Positions 32,360 to 33,913 of a stretch of DNA of 33,913 nt are shown here, one piece after another. This stretch comes from Collinsella sp. OM04-5. GTDB taxonomy: Bacteria > Actinomycetota > Coriobacteriia > Coriobacteriales > Coriobacteriaceae. Within the stretch, counting starts at the first letter, position 1, and every line of letters begins with the position of its first letter. The notes below the pieces were generated by a model. It had not been told where the DNA came from. It did not search any database and saw nothing but the letters and a program-made list of their open reading frames with translations. The DNA is taken from contig NZ_QSUU01000011.1 in NCBI RefSeq assembly GCF_003439125.1, forward strand, positions 1 to 33,913, in the 5' to 3' direction. A program made the position numbers and the translations under genes.

Positions 32360-32590
32360 ATATTGCTAAAACAGAAACAATTTATAGACTGAGTTGGTCG
32401 TATTCTTTGGGCAATTGCTCCTATAATCTAGCCTTCGCTGCAGTCGGGAGGGAAGGACTGGGGCTCCGTTATTATGTTGAAACGCTTTAACACTTTTGAC
32501 GTTCTCATGCATTTTTTGTTTCAAAAGCGTTAGGATGGGACTCATAGCGTGGGGCGTAATGGGCGCCCCGCACACGATGGGAGGCTATCA
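32360..32590. promoter_or_regulatory. fucO upstream region with inverted AACGCTTT sites
   Basis: AACGCTTT (32481-32488) and AAAGCGTT (32524-32531) are exact inverses 35 bp apart. TTGACG at 32496-32501 lies between them, but no well-spaced -10 box is seen. The spacing suggests a regulator site or an mRNA leader hairpin. The rest of the stretch back to the LURP-one-like gene is AT-rich and holds nothing else that I can name. The GGGAGG ribosome site of fucO lies at about 32579-32584. Confidence 0.4.
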
Positions 32591-33757
32591 ATGGCTAATC
32601 GTTTCGTTCTCAACACCATTTCTTATCATGGTTCTGGCGCCATCAAGGAGATCCCCGGCGAGCTCCAGCGTCGTGGCTACAAGAAGATCTTCGTCTGCTC
32701 CGACCCCGATCTGGTCAAGTTTGGCGTTACCGCCAAGGTAACCGACGAGCTCGACGCCGCCGGTATTGCTTGGAGCCTCTACTCCGAGATTAAGCCCAAC
32801 CCCACCATCCAGAACGTCAAGGACGGCGTCGAGGCCTTTAAGGCCGCCGAGGCTGACGCTATCGTGACCATCGGTGGTGGCTCCTCCATGGACACCGCCA
32901 AGGCTATCGGCATCATCATCAACAACCCCGAGTTCGCCGATGTCCGCAGCCTCGAGGGCGTTGCTCCGACTAAGAACCACGCTGTGTTCACCATCGCCGT
33001 GCCGACGACCGCCGGTACCGCTGCCGAGGTGACCATCAACTACGTTATCACCGACCCCGAGAAGGTCCGCAAGTTCGTGTGCGTCGATACCAACGACGCC
33101 CCCGAGGTCGCCGTCGTCGACCCCGACATGATGGCTTCCATGCCCGCCGGCCTGACCGCTTCCACCGGCATGGACGCTCTGACCCACGCTATCGAGGGCT
33201 ACACCACCAAGGGCGCTTGGGAGCTCTCCGACATGTTCCACTTTGAGGCTATTAAGCTGATCAGCGAGAACCTGCGCGACTCCGTTGCCGAGGCCAAGTC
33301 CGGTCAGCCCGGCTCCGGCCGCGAGGGCATGGCTCTTGGCCAGTATGTCGCCGGCATGGGCTTCTCCAATGTCGGCCTGGGCATCGACCACGCCATGGCT
33401 CACACCCTGTCCGCTCACTACGACACCCCGCACGGCGTCGCTTGCGCCATGCTGCTGCCGATCGCTATGGAGTTCAACAAGCCGGTTTGCGCCGAGCGCC
33501 TGGCCAAGGTTGCCGTTGCCATGGGTGTTGACACCACGGGCATGAGCACCGACGAGGCTGCCGACGCCGCCATCGCCGCCGTCAAGCAGCTCTCCGCCGA
33601 CGTGAACATCCCGCATGTCTGCGAGGCCATGAAGGCCGACGAGATCGAGGTCCTGGCCAAGGACGCCATGGCTGACGCCTGCTTCCCGGGCAACCCGCGC
33701 GAGGCGACGCTCGACGACGTCATCGAGCTCTTCAAGAAGATCTGCCCGGCTGCTTAA
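32591..33757 (+). CDS. fucO: Iron-dependent alcohol dehydrogenase, FucO-like lactaldehyde reductase
   Basis: This 388-aa group III dehydrogenase reduces L-lactaldehyde to 1,2-propanediol with NADH if it acts like E. coli FucO. The nucleotide site is GGGSSMD (95-101). The Fe ligands are Asp195 and His199 (MDALTHAIEGY), His267 (IDHAMAH) and His281 (DTPHGVA). Long stretches match E. coli FucO as I recall it, for example NNPEFADVRSLEG, IPTTAGTAAEVTINYVITD-like and ALGQYVAGMGFSNVGLG. It differs in having IDHAMAH where FucO has VHGMAH. The ATG at 32591 has GGGAGG upstream. Codon choice is very biased, which suggests strong expression. No other fucose or rhamnose gene is visible in the window, so substrate choice among short aldehydes is open. 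Confidence 0.9.
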   Translation: MANRFVLNTISYHGSGAIKEIPGELQRRGYKKIFVCSDPDLVKFGVTAKVTDELDAAGIAWSLYSEIKPNPTIQNVKDGVEAFKAAEADAIVTIGGGSSMDTAKAIGIIINNPEFADVRSLEGVAPTKNHAVFTIAVPTTAGTAAEVTINYVITDPEKVRKFVCVDTNDAPEVAVVDPDMMASMPAGLTASTGMDALTHAIEGYTTKGAWELSDMFHFEAIKLISENLRDSVAEAKSGQPGSGREGMALGQYVAGMGFSNVGLGIDHAMAHTLSAHYDTPHGVACAMLLPIAMEFNKPVCAERLAKVAVAMGVDTTGMSTDEAADAAIAAVKQLSADVNIPHVCEAMKADEIEVLAKDAMADACFPGNPREATLDDVIELFKKICPAA

Positions 33758-33764
33758 CCTGGTT

Positions 33765-33892
33765 CGGCGGGCCCCGCCCGTTAGCCCCAGAATCGTCCTC
33801 GGACATGTCGGAGGCCCCGCTGCGCACTACGTGCGGCGGGGCCTCCTTCTGTCCTGCGGAAAGATTCTGGGGCTAACGGGCGGGGCCCGCCG
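33765..33892. repeat. 30-bp perfect inverted repeat enclosing a terminator hairpin
   Basis: 33765-33794 is the exact reverse complement of 33863-33892 over 30 bp (CGGCGGGCCCCGCCC followed by GTTAGCCCCAGAATC). The 68 bp between them hold the inner terminator stem. The repeat begins 7 bp after the fucO stop. An RNA through it would form one very long, GC-rich nested hairpin. Confidence 0.9.
33810..33852 (+). terminator. Terminator of fucO
   Basis: GGAGGCCCCGC (33810-33820) pairs with GCGGGGCCTCC (33836-33846 region), extended by about three more pairs with a G-U, around a short loop, and followed by TTCTGT. It lies inside the outer 30-bp repeat. Confidence 0.75.
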
Positions 33893-33913
33893 GCTCGTTG
33901 TCGTGGCGGGGGC

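Noticed and set aside
32479..32494. A CcpA-type cre site before fucO
   Set aside because: The central CG is shifted by one position relative to the cre consensus, and CcpA is not the usual catabolite regulator in Actinomycetota.
32588..33616. A 342-codon minus-strand frame across fucO
   Set aside because: It is a Gly/Val/Asp/His-rich antisense frame with no motif.

Overview
The window is high-GC bacterial DNA with dense, short-spaced genes, many GTG/TTG starts and strong GGAGG-type ribosome sites. The gene set fits a gut Coriobacteriia member, most likely Collinsella: a glucose-superfamily PTS with a GH4 6-phospho-alpha-glucosidase, a multi-cluster [FeFe] hydrogenase, a FucO-type alcohol dehydrogenase, and a Ser/Thr kinase carrying a DUF6273-like C-terminus. 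The taxonomy is inferred from gene content and style; no rRNA or tRNA gene was seen.

Layout. 1-2451: a hypothetical gene, then an AbiEi-like/DUF559-like nuclease-fold gene bracketed by hairpin repeats. 2601-4062: an amidohydrolase with a terminator. 4125-7995 (minus strand): a copper module of CopA, CopZ and CsoR plus a zinc-ribbon membrane protein, with a CsoR-type operator before copA. 8069-8447: an array of five 57-nt hairpins at about 80-bp period. 8490-11707 (minus): an FHA protein and a membrane Ser/Thr kinase. 11887-12024: two more hairpins. 12288-14447: a DEAD-box RNA helicase with a very long R/G-rich tail. 15074-15835: a flavodoxin/ferredoxin fusion. 16179-20666: an alpha-glucoside PTS operon (EIIA, LicT-type antiterminator, EIICB, GH4 hydrolase) with a structured leader. 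20923-27001: a four-gene operon joining a GltD-like flavoprotein, an [FeFe] hydrogenase, a lipoprotein ABC binding protein and a fused permease-ATPase. 27217-31516: an orphan RelB-like antitoxin, a CPBP protease, YgiQ (minus) and a DUF1275 membrane protein. 31639-32359: an AT-rich patch with a LURP-one-like gene. 32591-33757: fucO, followed by a 30-bp perfect inverted repeat around a terminator hairpin.

How the genes work together. The PTS operon should import and phosphorylate an alpha-glucoside and hydrolyse the 6-phosphate, with LicT sensing PTS activity. The copper genes form a sensor, chaperone and exporter set. The hydrogenase and GltD-like protein look like one electron-transfer unit linking NAD(P)H or ferredoxin to H2; why an ABC importer shares the operon is unknown. 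The FHA protein is a natural phosphothreonine-binding partner for the adjacent kinase.

The strongest unexplained signal is the hairpin repeat family: ten copies in four places, of near-constant size, with conserved arms, varied loops and a regular tandem period. Three copies bracket a gene with a nuclease-like C-terminus. At least two further families of palindromic intergenic repeats are also present.
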